Assembly (NCBI RefSeq): GCF_020091405.1
Contig: NZ_CP081903.1
Coordinates: 5,890,501-5,954,500 of the forward strand
DNA: 64,000 bases
Direction: 5' to 3'
Origin: Bacteroides cellulosilyticus
GTDB lineage: Bacteria; Bacteroidota; Bacteroidia; Bacteroidales; Bacteroidaceae
The number at the start of each line of letters is the position of its first letter. The stretch's first letter is position 1. Shown in pieces: positions 21,706 through 31,665 of this stretch. The notes beneath the pieces were generated by a model. It saw only the letters and a list, made by a program, of their open reading frames with translations. It searched no databases and was not told where the DNA came from. Position numbers and translations under genes: made by a program.

Positions 21706-23385
21706 CTATTTCCAGCCCGGATTCTGCTTCAATTTGTCATTCTTGAAAAGTTCCGTATTAGCAATCGGATAGAAGTATAACTTATCATCAACCGAACGTG
21801 TATCCAACAATTGTCTTGCATAATCTACACCTGCTTCTCCCTTGGTTATCTTCACTCCATAAATATCTTTTGAGGCATCCAGTTCTTTCCAGCGACGGAG
21901 ATCCCAAAAGCGATGTCCTTCAAAGGCAAGTTCAACTCTACGTTCATTCTTCAGACGTTTCAGAAAATCTGCCGGCGATAAAGTTTCAGACAATGCAGGC
22001 ATCTTTACTCCATCTCTGCCACGCACTAGATTTACAGCCTGCAATGCAGACATACCACATTTTTCATTCGTAAATGTAATGTCATCATAGGCATTGACCA
22101 TAGCCTCTGCATAGTTCAACAAGACTTCCGCATATCTGAACAATATCCAGTTGTGATGAGCCTTTGTAGTGGGTGCACCCGCTTCGAAGCTTACACTGCT
22201 ATTAACATATTTACGCAAGTAATACCCTGTTGTCGTAGCATTAGTCAATGGTAATCCATTGCTTCCTCCTTCCCATATTTCCACTTCTTTATCCGCAGGC
22301 CACTTCATACTATTATGTACAATAGTCAGATAAAAGCGAGGATCTCTCTGAGCATAAGGATTCTCACGCATAGCTTCATTATTCCAGTCAAAAGGTTCAC
22401 CGTTATTCATTTCAAACGCGCTTGCCAGATTGTCTGTCGGACAAGTAGATGTCTTTCCGCCTGTCACTCCCATAGGGAAATTAGAAGCTTCGAAACCATT
22501 ATTTTCTCCGTTAGGACGGGCCCAAATGACCTCTTGACTTTTATTATTCTGCGCTCCGAACAGATTTGCAAAATTCTTATCCAAAGTATATCCCAAAGCA
22601 GACTGATTACCTATAATTTCATAAGCGGCTTCTGCAGCGGTAGTCCATTTACTCTTATCGTTATCCGGATTGAACAAAGGACTTGCAGCATATAATGTGG
22701 CACGAGCTTTCAACGCCAAGGCAACTCCCTTTGTCACACGTCCTGTCTCCTGTTCTTTTCCGAAGTTCGTATAACTCGCCGGAAGCAGTTTGGCCATTTC
22801 CGTACATTCGGAAATTATGAAATCCAAAACTACATCGGCTGATACAGGTTCTGCATTATTCGCCTCTTCTTTAGTAACAACTTTTGTTATTAACGGGATG
22901 TTCCTATAACGTTTCACCAACTCAAAATAGAAGAATGCACGCAAGAAACGAATTTCATATTCATAATTCGGATATTCCTTCATCCAGTCTTCATATTCGT
23001 CTCCATACTTCCAGTCTTCAAAAGTTAGTCCCACCATATTTTCCAAATAGAAATTAGCATCATGAATTCCTGAATAATAGTTGGAAAATTTGTCGTCAAT
23101 CGTAGCATTAGCAGACCAGGTTCCATTTACAAATCTCTGTACCTTTGATGTTCGGTAAACATGTACGGCATCATCTGTTGCCGCATCCTGCATCGCTCCG
23201 TCAATACTACAGAAGTCCTGAGGCAAATAACTATAGACATTCGTTACAAATTGCTTAACACGTGCATAACTTCCCTGAATTTGCTCTTTTGAATAATAAT
23301 CCGACTCATTGCAGTCCATGAAATCGCAGGCAGCAAATAAAAACAGTGACAGAAATATTATTATATATTTATTTATAGATTTCAT
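21706..23385 (-). CDS. SusD-like glycan-binding lipoprotein (pair 2 of PUL 1)
   Basis: Encodes 559 residues with a lipoprotein signal (lipobox Phe-Ala-Ala-Cys, Cys20). The SusD/RagB pattern is present: N-terminal TPR-like helices (FLRAFFYFELVKRYRNIPLIT near residue 145), then a C-terminal part with ERRVELAFEGHRFWDLRRW near residue 500 and a final NPGWK. It should cap the SusC barrel at 23400-26174 on the cell surface and capture the glycan. It follows that susC by 14 bases. It is not similar at its ends to the other PUL 1 SusD, so the two pairs probably differ in ligand. Confidence 0.93.
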   Translation of the reverse strand: MKSINKYIIIFLSLFLFAACDFMDCNESDYYSKEQIQGSYARVKQFVTNVYSYLPQDFCSIDGAMQDAATDDAVHVYRTSKVQRFVNGTWSANATIDDKFSNYYSGIHDANFYLENMVGLTFEDWKYGDEYEDWMKEYPNYEYEIRFLRAFFYFELVKRYRNIPLITKVVTKEEANNAEPVSADVVLDFIISECTEMAKLLPASYTNFGKEQETGRVTKGVALALKARATLYAASPLFNPDNDKSKWTTAAEAAYEIIGNQSALGYTLDKNFANLFGAQNNKSQEVIWARPNGENNGFEASNFPMGVTGGKTSTCPTDNLASAFEMNNGEPFDWNNEAMRENPYAQRDPRFYLTIVHNSMKWPADKEVEIWEGGSNGLPLTNATTTGYYLRKYVNSSVSFEAGAPTTKAHHNWILFRYAEVLLNYAEAMVNAYDDITFTNEKCGMSALQAVNLVRGRDGVKMPALSETLSPADFLKRLKNERRVELAFEGHRFWDLRRWKELDASKDIYGVKITKGEAGVDYARQLLDTRSVDDKLYFYPIANTELFKNDKLKQNPGWK

Positions 23386-23399
23386 ATTGTTCTACTTTT

Positions 23400-26174
23400 T
23401 TAGAAAGATAAATTAAATCCAAATGCATATTGAGTCATAGTAGGATGCGATGCACCGATAGCCTCCGGATCGCGGATATCAATTCCATCAATACAGAACA
23501 AATCATGCGCACGGGCAAAAATTTTCGCTCCACCTAGAAAACCGGTCCTCTTCAACAGTTTTTCCGGAAGTTTATAGTACATTTCCAATGTTCTCAGCTT
23601 CAAGAAAGAGGCATCAGCTACCCACAATGAATTATTGTTATAGTTATTATCCGATCCTGAATAAGTAAGGCGCGGAAGGGTACCATTCGGGTTTGTCTCG
23701 CTCCAGCGGTTCTCATAATAATAAGTAGAAATCGTATTGTTACCTACTATAGGACGATAAATACTTCTTGTATCCAACATTTTGCTGTAATTACCTGTGC
23801 CTTGAAACAGAGCATACACACCCAACCCTTTATATTCTGCTCCCAAATCGAACGAATAATAAATTTCGGGACATGTAGAGTTATACCCTAACGCTACCTG
23901 GTCATAATCATCTATCCGGTTATCACCGTTCTGATCCTTAAACATCAGATCTCCAGGGCGCACATCGCCCAGATATTGTTTGACTTCACGATTATCAATC
24001 TCTTCCTGTGATTGATAAATCCCCACCACTTCATAACCAAAAAGCTGATTTAAAGAACCTCCTGTACGCTTCAGATAATCATAAGGACGATATTCTTCAT
24101 TTTGTTCTATAATCTTGTTGCGTACAAACGAGAACTGCCCGCCTACGTGGTAAGTGAAATTCGAAATCTTATCATCCCAGTTCAAAGCTATTTCAACACC
24201 TTTATTGTCAACAACCCCGTCATTGGCTTTCGGCACTGACATACCTAATACACCAGAAACCGCATTACTGCCACTAACAAGAATGTCCGTACGATGATCA
24301 TAAAAAGCATCAATAGCCAATGATAATTTATTCCAGGCTTTGAAATCAACTCCGACATTCAGTTTATGAGACTTTTCGTATGTCAGTCCCTCAACTCCCA
24401 ATTGAGTCAGTTTCATGCCGCTCATAGAGGTTGGAGTATTCTTAAAGAAGTATGAACCTCCGCCACCGTAAATATCTTGAAATAGGTTTACGTCATAATC
24501 AGCACGTCCGGAAATACCATACGAAGCTCTTAATTTCAGGAAGTTCAGCCAGTCGTTCTTCAGAAAACTTTCTTCCGACAGAATCCAGCCGGCACCAATA
24601 GCCGGGAATATTCCCCAACGATCATCGGGATTAAGTATGCTGGATGCAGAACCGGACAATGACAAATCCAACAAATAGCGATTATTATATGCGTAATGTG
24701 CCTGACCTATTACATCCATAAAGGCGCGTCCCGTATTACGTCCTTTTGACTTTATCTTATCCATGGAGTACATGAAAGTAGCATTCAAATCATGCTTGCC
24801 CCACTGTCTGGTAAGGTTGGCATAAGCCTCAAAGTTGAAGTGAGTGATAACGGAACCTACACTTTTTGAATAAGAGAGCGTACCTTCATTGGCATGAGTT
24901 TTAAATTCTTTCTCTCCCGTCTCCAAATTTAAAACAGCCGATTCGTAACCGAAATTCTTCGTATTGCTATCCCAATAGGCAGCAGTGTTATCCAATGCAA
25001 CTTTAATACCACCGGTCAATCCCGGCAACAGAGCCGCCAAGTCCTGTTTCAAGTGTATATCAGCAAACAAGGCACGAGTCTGAGAACGTGCGTATCCCTT
25101 ACCTGAAATATTAGCGACCGGATTATTTCCATAAGTCGTAGTACCTCCCCAAATTCCCCTTTCTGTCTTAATGGGAAATGCACCGGCAGGGACTTGATAT
25201 ATGGCCGTAAAGATATCACCAACCCCTGTTCCCGGACGATTATGTTCAGAGAAGTTACCCAACAAATTCAATTGTACAGTCGTAGTAGGTGAGGCCGTAA
25301 TATCTAAGTTTGTACGAACATTCAGCTTAGAATACTTAAGTTGAGTGGAGTAACCATCATTATCTCCTGTAGGCTGCAAAATACCACGGTTGTCCAGAAA
25401 GTTCAACATCGTATAGTAGCTTACAAACTTACCGCCACCACGTGCCGAAAAAGTTATATTATCCCCATAGCTGGCTCCTCGCAACGTCTCGTCCACCCAA
25501 TCTACATTAGGATAAAACAACGGATTGGTCTGATTTTTAAAAGCATCCAGTTCTGCCGCCGAATAACGCGGCATTGAACCATCATTCTTCATTGCCTCAT
25601 TCAACGCTGACGCATAAGTATATCCATCCACAAAATCGGGTAAACGCTTCGGAATAGCCATATTAAACTCATAAGAGAAATTGATCTGAGGAGAGGTCAG
25701 ACTACCCCGTTTCGTCTTAACTAAAATCACACCGTTGGCACCACGGATACCGTATAAACTGGTAGCTACCGCATCCTTCAATACGCTGACCGATTCTATT
25801 TCTTCCGAACTCAGTTCCTTAAGAGAGCGTTCGAAACCATCGACCAATACAAGTGGACTCTTAGAATTTAAAGTCCCCATACCACGCACATACATGGTAG
25901 CTCCGTCTTCCCAAACCGCACCGGTATTCTGCAACACCTGTAACCCCGGTAGCATACCGAACAATTGATTCGTGGCATTAATGCTATTCTTATGCGAAAG
26001 CTTATCGCTGGTAGCCGTAGAAACGGCACCGGTAACCTCTCTTGCATCATGAGCAATATTGCGGCCATAGTCTATAACCACTTTATCCTTATGAATCGTC
26101 AATGTGTCTACTTGTGCCATCAGGTTGAATGAGCACAGTACACTTGCCAATATGATATTTATCTTTTTATTCAT
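23400..26174 (-). CDS. SusC-like TonB-dependent transporter lacking the N-terminal CarboxypepD-like domain
   Basis: Encodes 924 residues with a signal peptide (1-20). The usual carboxypeptidase-regulatory-like domain and DUF4480 region are missing. The plug domain starts almost at once (about residue 45) with GMLPGLQVLQ, YVRGMGTLNSKSPLVLVDGFER and LYGIRGANGVILVKTKRG. The 22-strand barrel follows and ends in an aromatic Phe (QYAFGFNLSF). The region around residues 22-40 (DTLTIHKDKVVIDYGR) may hold the TonB box. It is about 120 residues shorter than its neighbour SusC. It pairs with the SusD at 21706-23385. Confidence 0.93.
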   Translation of the reverse strand: MNKKINIILASVLCSFNLMAQVDTLTIHKDKVVIDYGRNIAHDAREVTGAVSTATSDKLSHKNSINATNQLFGMLPGLQVLQNTGAVWEDGATMYVRGMGTLNSKSPLVLVDGFERSLKELSSEEIESVSVLKDAVATSLYGIRGANGVILVKTKRGSLTSPQINFSYEFNMAIPKRLPDFVDGYTYASALNEAMKNDGSMPRYSAAELDAFKNQTNPLFYPNVDWVDETLRGASYGDNITFSARGGGKFVSYYTMLNFLDNRGILQPTGDNDGYSTQLKYSKLNVRTNLDITASPTTTVQLNLLGNFSEHNRPGTGVGDIFTAIYQVPAGAFPIKTERGIWGGTTTYGNNPVANISGKGYARSQTRALFADIHLKQDLAALLPGLTGGIKVALDNTAAYWDSNTKNFGYESAVLNLETGEKEFKTHANEGTLSYSKSVGSVITHFNFEAYANLTRQWGKHDLNATFMYSMDKIKSKGRNTGRAFMDVIGQAHYAYNNRYLLDLSLSGSASSILNPDDRWGIFPAIGAGWILSEESFLKNDWLNFLKLRASYGISGRADYDVNLFQDIYGGGGSYFFKNTPTSMSGMKLTQLGVEGLTYEKSHKLNVGVDFKAWNKLSLAIDAFYDHRTDILVSGSNAVSGVLGMSVPKANDGVVDNKGVEIALNWDDKISNFTYHVGGQFSFVRNKIIEQNEEYRPYDYLKRTGGSLNQLFGYEVVGIYQSQEEIDNREVKQYLGDVRPGDLMFKDQNGDNRIDDYDQVALGYNSTCPEIYYSFDLGAEYKGLGVYALFQGTGNYSKMLDTRSIYRPIVGNNTISTYYYENRWSETNPNGTLPRLTYSGSDNNYNNNSLWVADASFLKLRTLEMYYKLPEKLLKRTGFLGGAKIFARAHDLFCIDGIDIRDPEAIGASHPTMTQYAFGFNLSF

Positions 26175-26204
26175 ACTTTTGTTTATCTATGTTTTTCAGA
26201 TGTA

Positions 26205-28067
26205 TTATTCCCAACCGGGATTTTGTATCAATCCATATCCTTTATTGATTTCATTCTGCGGGAAAGCACTCAGATACCATTTCTCCGAGAATCCACCGGG
26301 ATTCCACCAGGCACGGCTTTGTTCTCCTCCCAGAAGCGGAAACTCTTCACAAATATAGCTACCGTCATTCTTATTCTTATAGATATTCAATCCATGCAGA
26401 GGAGAAGAAAAATTATCCTTCATTTTCCAGCGGATTAAGTCGAAAAAGCGTACCTCTTCATAGCCAAATTCGCAAGCACGCTCACGAAGGAGCTCTTTTC
26501 TAAATTCTTCCTGACTCAATCCTTTCTTCAATCCTTTCATACCGACACGTGCACGTACCTTATCGACATAACGATAAGCCTGGTCATTCGGCCCGTTATT
26601 GTACTCATTCAAAGCTTCCGCATAACTCAAGTAAATTTCCGCAATACGCAGATGAGGCCACTGAATGACATGACCGTTATACTCGCCCGCACGGTCCAGC
26701 CCCCATTTCCTGCAAGATAATCCCGTTAATAGAGATTTGGCTGTTACTTGACCTTTATTCCAATCTTTCCCAGCCGGATAATTCTCCTTATCGTCCGGTT
26801 TTTCCTTTGTTACGCCAGCCACTCTGTTTTGAAAGAGGTCTCCATCCAGAATGAATGTTTCACTGAGACGAGGATCTCTGTTGACGAACGGGTTCTTTGT
26901 ATGTTCCGGATTATTCCAATCAAAATTCTCTCCATCGGCAGTCGGGAACATATCAAAATATTCCTTTGTAGGACAGATTGCTCCCCAACGAATAGACTGA
27001 TTGGTATAGGGTTGCTGATTAGCTTTATAGTAGTTCTCTCTGCGGACTGATATTAAAGTTTCGGTAGTACCACGATCAAAATAAGCGGCACGGAAAGCAT
27101 AACGATAGTCACTGGGATTAACATCTTCTTTTTCGACCAGTTTGTAAAAACCATTACTGTCAACAGCTTTAAAGAAAGCCTCGCAGGCATCCATTGCATG
27201 TTTCCAACGCTCACGGTCATAGTTTCCGAACCAAGTCATCATCGCATCGGAAGCAGCCCCCTGATAGTAAGGTTGATCATTATTAAACAGCGGACTAGCC
27301 ACAAAAAGCAATACCCTTGCTTTCAGCCCCATTGCACCGGCTTTGGTCAGACGCCCATCCCAATTAGACATCTCCGCTTCTGATATATGCCAAGGGAACT
27401 CCGGACAATCAATAGCTTCATTCAACAATCTTACGATAAAATCGACCGTCTGCTGCAAAGTAGCCCGGCCAGGCATCTCAGCTTCAGGCGAGATCACCTT
27501 ATCCACAATAGGCAAACCTCCATAATGGCGTAGCATGTGTGCATAATAAACCGCTACCATAGTTTTAGCTTCCGCTTTCAGGCGTTCTTTCTCTGCCTGA
27601 TCCATATCAGGCACTCTGTCGATATTGGCTACAATTAACCAGGCATTACGGATAGCCGACCACATGTGGGTTTCATTGTCATTAAAACGAGCTTTAGTAG
27701 CCATATACGTCCCTCTCGGTGAGTTTTCCGTACCGGCATTATAGTTACCGGCATAATAGACTTTATTAACCCCTGAGTATCCCAGATAATCCTGATTCAA
27801 ATCTGTCAGTCCTTCAATATTTCCCAACCACATCGTATTCCAATAACTATTCGACGTTTCCAGTCCCATCGGTAAATATCGATAACTGTACCACAAAACC
27901 CTGCGGGCATACTCAGCAGTAGAAAAGACCGTGTCGATTGTGACATCCGTGCTGGGGGGCTTTTGCAGGAATTTATCTCCGAAAGCCAAATCCTCGCATG
28001 CGTTGGTGGAAATCAGCAATCCCAGCAGCAACACAATAGCATGAAAATGTTTCTTTATATTTTTCAT
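26205..28067 (-). CDS. SusD-like glycan-binding lipoprotein (pair 1 of PUL 1)
   Basis: Encodes 620 residues with a lipoprotein signal (Cys24 after Ser-Thr-Asn-Ala). The SusD order is visible: helical TPR-like part with MVAVYYAHMLRHYGGLPIV near residue 177, and C-terminal LRERACEFGYEEVRFFDLIRW near residue 525, ending NPGWE. It starts 21 bases after the full-length SusC and forms the first transporter pair of the operon. It is larger than the second SusD (620 versus 559 residues). Confidence 0.93.
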   Translation of the reverse strand: MKNIKKHFHAIVLLLGLLISTNACEDLAFGDKFLQKPPSTDVTIDTVFSTAEYARRVLWYSYRYLPMGLETSNSYWNTMWLGNIEGLTDLNQDYLGYSGVNKVYYAGNYNAGTENSPRGTYMATKARFNDNETHMWSAIRNAWLIVANIDRVPDMDQAEKERLKAEAKTMVAVYYAHMLRHYGGLPIVDKVISPEAEMPGRATLQQTVDFIVRLLNEAIDCPEFPWHISEAEMSNWDGRLTKAGAMGLKARVLLFVASPLFNNDQPYYQGAASDAMMTWFGNYDRERWKHAMDACEAFFKAVDSNGFYKLVEKEDVNPSDYRYAFRAAYFDRGTTETLISVRRENYYKANQQPYTNQSIRWGAICPTKEYFDMFPTADGENFDWNNPEHTKNPFVNRDPRLSETFILDGDLFQNRVAGVTKEKPDDKENYPAGKDWNKGQVTAKSLLTGLSCRKWGLDRAGEYNGHVIQWPHLRIAEIYLSYAEALNEYNNGPNDQAYRYVDKVRARVGMKGLKKGLSQEEFRKELLRERACEFGYEEVRFFDLIRWKMKDNFSSPLHGLNIYKNKNDGSYICEEFPLLGGEQSRAWWNPGGFSEKWYLSAFPQNEINKGYGLIQNPGWE

Positions 28068-28088
28068 ATCATTTCTTTTATTTAAGCG

Positions 28089-31000
28089 TTAAAATCCAAT
28101 CTTTAATCCAAAGTTTATAACTTTCACCAACGGATAGGTATCCCCGCTAGGATTACTTTCGGGGTCACTGAAGCCCAATGAGTCAAATGTCAATAGGTTA
28201 TAACCGGAAAGAGAGATGCGCAAAGAACTCAGATGAATCTTGCTCAACATACCTTGAGGAAAAGAATAACCGATTTCCAGATTCTTCAGACGAACATAAG
28301 AAGCGTCACGCAACCATAAATCAGAATCTTTATAATTGTTCGGCTTACTGTTTGTCAATGAAATGGCCGGTGCTTTTGCGGAATTTCCCTTCTCCGGTGT
28401 CCAGGCATCATCTATCATATACTTCAACAGAGAGCGGTTATTAGTACTTCCAAACGGATAACGGTAAAAGTCCGCAACCAAACGGGAAGTCTTAAATGCC
28501 CCTGCCCACGTCATACTGAAATCCAAGCCTTTCCAAGAAAAGCCCATTGACAGATTGCCCGTAAGCAATGGATAAATAGGATTGCCAATGGCCGAAACAT
28601 CATTATTATCGATCTTATGGTCTCCGTTCAGATCCTTATATTTCACATCACCGGCCAAGGGGGTAAAGCCTTCACCATGATCGGGGATTCCCCCCTCTTT
28701 CCCTCTCAGCGAAGCATAATTGGCCGCATCCTCTTCCGTAAAGAAACCGTCATATATATATCCGAACTGTTGTCCGACAGGACGGCCTGTCCGGCGCATC
28801 CATTCGTAAGGCTGAGGAATCTCATCATTAAACACAATCTTGTTCTTGGCATATCCCCAATTGGTTCCGATATGATATCTGACATTCCGGATCTGATCTT
28901 CCCAACGAGCCGTCACCTCGAAACCTTTATTATCAACTTTACCCATATTTACGATAGGCAAACTTACGGCAAGATAACCGGGGTTGATGTTACGGGATAT
29001 CAAAATGTCTTTGCGGTGTTCGATGAAGTAATCAAAAGACGTTTTCAGACGGCTGTCAAAAAAGTGTAAATCAACACCATAATTCTGTTTGGCGGCTGTT
29101 TCCCAAGTTACATTCGGATTACCGATCCTCGATTCTTTTGCACCGACCAATACATTATTAACTATTGAGCCAAAACCGTATTTTTCAGTGCTGATTGTAT
29201 AGGCATCGGGAAGATACAGGAATCTGGAACCGTCAGAAACAATATCATTACCGACAATACCATACGAACCGCGTAGTTTCAGATAACTGATATATGGTTT
29301 TAAGGATTTCATGAACGGCTCTTCCGAAATGATCCATCCTACAGAGCCTGCGGGGAAGAAACCAAAACGGCTGCCTTCAGCAAAATTCTCGGAACCGTTA
29401 TATCCAATACTGAAATCTGCTAAGTAGCGGGTTTTATAATCATAAGTAGCACGCCCTACAAGACCTACATAACTACGGGGAATACCGGGGAATGACTTAT
29501 CAGAATAGTAATATTTCATGTTTTGGTTATACATAAACAGAGCAGACACGTTATGAGGACCGAATTTTCTCTGATAATTCACTGCTGCTTCCAAATACCA
29601 GTCACGGGACTGACCATATTTTTCATCGCTATACCCCAGGGTTTGCATCTCCTGGTTTTTCTTCAACAAGACTTCACCTCCTTCTCCCAGAAAGGCCTCA
29701 TAACGGTCAGCACGCCCTTCACGACGCTTAGTTATACTCACACCACTATTATAGGCGCCTTTCACGTGAGCTTTCAAACCCTTTGTAAGGAAGTCAAGTT
29801 TCTGATCAAGCACAAAGTCAAAGTTCACCACATTATTATCATACGTATTGAAACCTTTTCCATAGTAAGAGTTCAAGGCATCATACACAGTGCCGAATTT
29901 TCCAAATGTCTGCGCATTAACGGTAACCCACTTTCCATCTACAATACCCGGTCCCGCAAAGGGAGCTGTCCAATATATATCCCTGAACAAACTTTTGACA
30001 TTTGTAGCCGTACCGTTATTGTAATTAGGTTCACGCCTGTCAGTCAAGCGGCCTCCCAGATTGATTTTCATGGAAGTAGTTTTAGTTACATCCACATCCA
30101 TGTTCACACGGTAGTTGTAACGGTTGTATTTAAAACCGGTCTTGTGCCCGTGTGTGTCAAACGTTTTAAAAAGTCCGTCCTGAGTAAACACACCCAGCGA
30201 GGCAAAATAGCGAACGCGCTTTGAACCACCTGAAATATTAAAGTTATGCTGAGTCTGTACTGCAGTCTTTCTTATCAGCATATCAGTCCAGTCTGTGTCC
30301 GAATAAATCAAAGGATTGCTGTGCGTGCGGAATGCTTCCACCATTTCGGGAGTAAACGCCAGATTTTCTTCTGCCACTCCATCACGCAACTGAGCATTAT
30401 TGTAAGTCGTTGCATAATCATAACTATTAGCGAACTCCGGTATACGGGTAGGCAACTGAAGTGCCATACTGGTAGAGAAACTGATTTTAGCTTTGCCTTC
30501 CTGTCCGCGTTTTGTAGTGACCAGAACAACCCCATTGGCACCACGAACCCCAAATACGGCAGTTGCCGAAGCATCTTTCAATACCGTGATGTCTTCAATT
30601 TCATTTGGATCCAACTGATAGAATGAACGTTCCACCCCATCCACAAGCATCAAAGGAGCAGACAGACCTTCGGTTAATGATCCCACACCACGTACATAAA
30701 TCGTAGCATCGTCGGCACCCGGCTGTCCACTGGACTGTACGCTGGACAATCCCGGAACCTTTCCACTCAATGCATTAGCAATACTGCCCACAGGCGATTT
30801 CATGATTTCATCTGACTTCACCGAAGCAATCGCTCCCGTGACTGTTACTTTCTTAGTAGTACCGTAAGCAATTACCTGCACTTCTTCCAGCGTGGTAACA
30901 TTTTCAGTCAGCGTTATCTTCAGTTCCGACTCACCTTTATAGACAATCTCTTTATCCTCGTAGCCTATAAATGAAACTACAATAGTAGCCCCAACCGGAA

Positions 31001-31232
31001 CTGTCAACGTAAATTCTCCATCCAGATTGGTTGCCATACCATTCTGGGTTCCTTTCACAAATACAGTAGCACCGATAACCGGACCCATATCGTCCAGTAC
31101 AACACCTTTCACTACTTTTGTCTTAGCTTGCTGTGTAATAGCTGTTGACCGGGAATGACTTTCATCCCCCCAAGCCCTGCCTGAGTGCACGACCAATAAA
31201 GCCAACGCGAGTAACCATACTTTGTTTCTCAT
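28089..31232 (-). CDS. SusC-like TonB-dependent transporter (pair 1 of PUL 1)
   Basis: Encodes 1047 residues. Signal peptide (1-22), carboxypeptidase D regulatory-like domain (about 38-118, VKGVVLDDMGPVIGATVFV and DGEFTLTV), TonB-box/linker with EEVQVIAYGTTKK, plug domain with YVRGVGSLTEG and FGVRGANGVVLVTTKRG, then the barrel ending in INFGLKIGF. It is the first gene of the PUL 1 minus-strand operon (susC-susD-susC-susD-GH88-sulfatase-GH2-GH2-GH109). A candidate HTCS operator and promoter lie upstream at 31299-31392. The transporter brings oligosaccharides to the periplasm. Confidence 0.95.
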   Translation of the reverse strand: MRNKVWLLALALLVVHSGRAWGDESHSRSTAITQQAKTKVVKGVVLDDMGPVIGATVFVKGTQNGMATNLDGEFTLTVPVGATIVVSFIGYEDKEIVYKGESELKITLTENVTTLEEVQVIAYGTTKKVTVTGAIASVKSDEIMKSPVGSIANALSGKVPGLSSVQSSGQPGADDATIYVRGVGSLTEGLSAPLMLVDGVERSFYQLDPNEIEDITVLKDASATAVFGVRGANGVVLVTTKRGQEGKAKISFSTSMALQLPTRIPEFANSYDYATTYNNAQLRDGVAEENLAFTPEMVEAFRTHSNPLIYSDTDWTDMLIRKTAVQTQHNFNISGGSKRVRYFASLGVFTQDGLFKTFDTHGHKTGFKYNRYNYRVNMDVDVTKTTSMKINLGGRLTDRREPNYNNGTATNVKSLFRDIYWTAPFAGPGIVDGKWVTVNAQTFGKFGTVYDALNSYYGKGFNTYDNNVVNFDFVLDQKLDFLTKGLKAHVKGAYNSGVSITKRREGRADRYEAFLGEGGEVLLKKNQEMQTLGYSDEKYGQSRDWYLEAAVNYQRKFGPHNVSALFMYNQNMKYYYSDKSFPGIPRSYVGLVGRATYDYKTRYLADFSIGYNGSENFAEGSRFGFFPAGSVGWIISEEPFMKSLKPYISYLKLRGSYGIVGNDIVSDGSRFLYLPDAYTISTEKYGFGSIVNNVLVGAKESRIGNPNVTWETAAKQNYGVDLHFFDSRLKTSFDYFIEHRKDILISRNINPGYLAVSLPIVNMGKVDNKGFEVTARWEDQIRNVRYHIGTNWGYAKNKIVFNDEIPQPYEWMRRTGRPVGQQFGYIYDGFFTEEDAANYASLRGKEGGIPDHGEGFTPLAGDVKYKDLNGDHKIDNNDVSAIGNPIYPLLTGNLSMGFSWKGLDFSMTWAGAFKTSRLVADFYRYPFGSTNNRSLLKYMIDDAWTPEKGNSAKAPAISLTNSKPNNYKDSDLWLRDASYVRLKNLEIGYSFPQGMLSKIHLSSLRISLSGYNLLTFDSLGFSDPESNPSGDTYPLVKVINFGLKIGF

Positions 31233-31298
31233 AAAATAGATTTTGATTAATATTTATTAACTTTGTGCTCACAGGGAGCAGCCTCGATAAGCACAATG

Positions 31299-31306
31299 CA
31301 AACTAA
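31299..31306 (-). promoter_or_regulatory. Predicted -7 box of the PUL 1 susC operon
   Basis: TTAGTTTG on the minus strand matches TAnnTTTG in five of six fixed positions. Transcription would start near 31292 and leave a leader of about 60 bases. No TTTG is visible near -33, as expected for an activator-dependent promoter. Confidence 0.35.
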
Positions 31307-31365
31307 ACCTAATTTCCTGACTTGCATTTTCCCTGTATATATGATACATGTGCACTAATTGTATA

Positions 31366-31392
31366 TCGGACGATCTGTGCCACACTTCGGAC
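31366..31392 (-). promoter_or_regulatory. Candidate HTCS operator before the PUL 1 susC operon
   Basis: Read on the minus strand, GTCCGA occurs twice at a 21-bp pitch (31392-31387 and 31371-31366), and GGCACA (31381-31376) stands four bases before the second copy. The same layout, GTCC twice with GGCACA four bases before the second, is found before the GH29 operon at 35812-35846. The AraC-type domain of the HTCS would be expected to bind such direct repeats. The distance to the -7 box (about 60 bases) differs from that at GH29 (about 50). Confidence 0.45.
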
Positions 31393-31454
31393 TTTTTTAA
31401 CCCTATACTCTGTGGAATAAGCGCGGTAACTCCTCCTCCCCAAGTAGTATTATC

Positions 31455-31630
31455 CGTCATCTTACGATATAACTTCCGTTACCCCACAGCGTAATTTCCG
31501 TCACTCCACAGGGGAACGCTCGTTACAATAAGGGGGAAAGGTCGTTACAATAAGGGGTAAAGACCGTTACAATAAGGGGTAAAAGTCGTTACACCCAGCG
31601 GTAAATGCTTTTACATCTCGAAGGAAAACA
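31455..31630. repeat. Degenerate 22-bp direct-repeat array (TTAC-N8-GTAA dyads)
   Basis: Seven consecutive 22-bp units start at 31455, 31477, 31499, 31521, 31543, 31565 and 31587; an eighth, weak unit starts at 31609. The best three read CGTTACAATAAGGGG plus seven bases. On the other strand the core is TTTACCCCTTATTGTAACG, a TTAC-N8-GTAA dyad. The pitch equals two helical turns. The array lies between the HTCS stop and the susC operator. A related array is found at the same relative place in PUL 2. Confidence 0.8.
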
Positions 31631-31665
31631 ATGTAAATGCAAGATATTGATAGCCAGTGCATTTA

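Larger units (their letters stand above)
31233..31665. other. Non-coding interval between susC and the HTCS of PUL 1
   Basis: This 433-base gap holds no convincing gene. It contains, from left to right, the susC leader, a promoter-like site, a GTCC direct repeat, and a 22-bp repeat array, each listed separately. A short reading frame of about 60 codons crosses it on the minus strand but has no family features. Confidence 0.8.

Noticed and set aside
31455..31630. A possible CRISPR array
   Set aside because: Repeats of 22 bp follow each other without spacers, are degenerate, and no cas gene is in the window. The 11-bp and other 22-bp arrays fail for the same reason.
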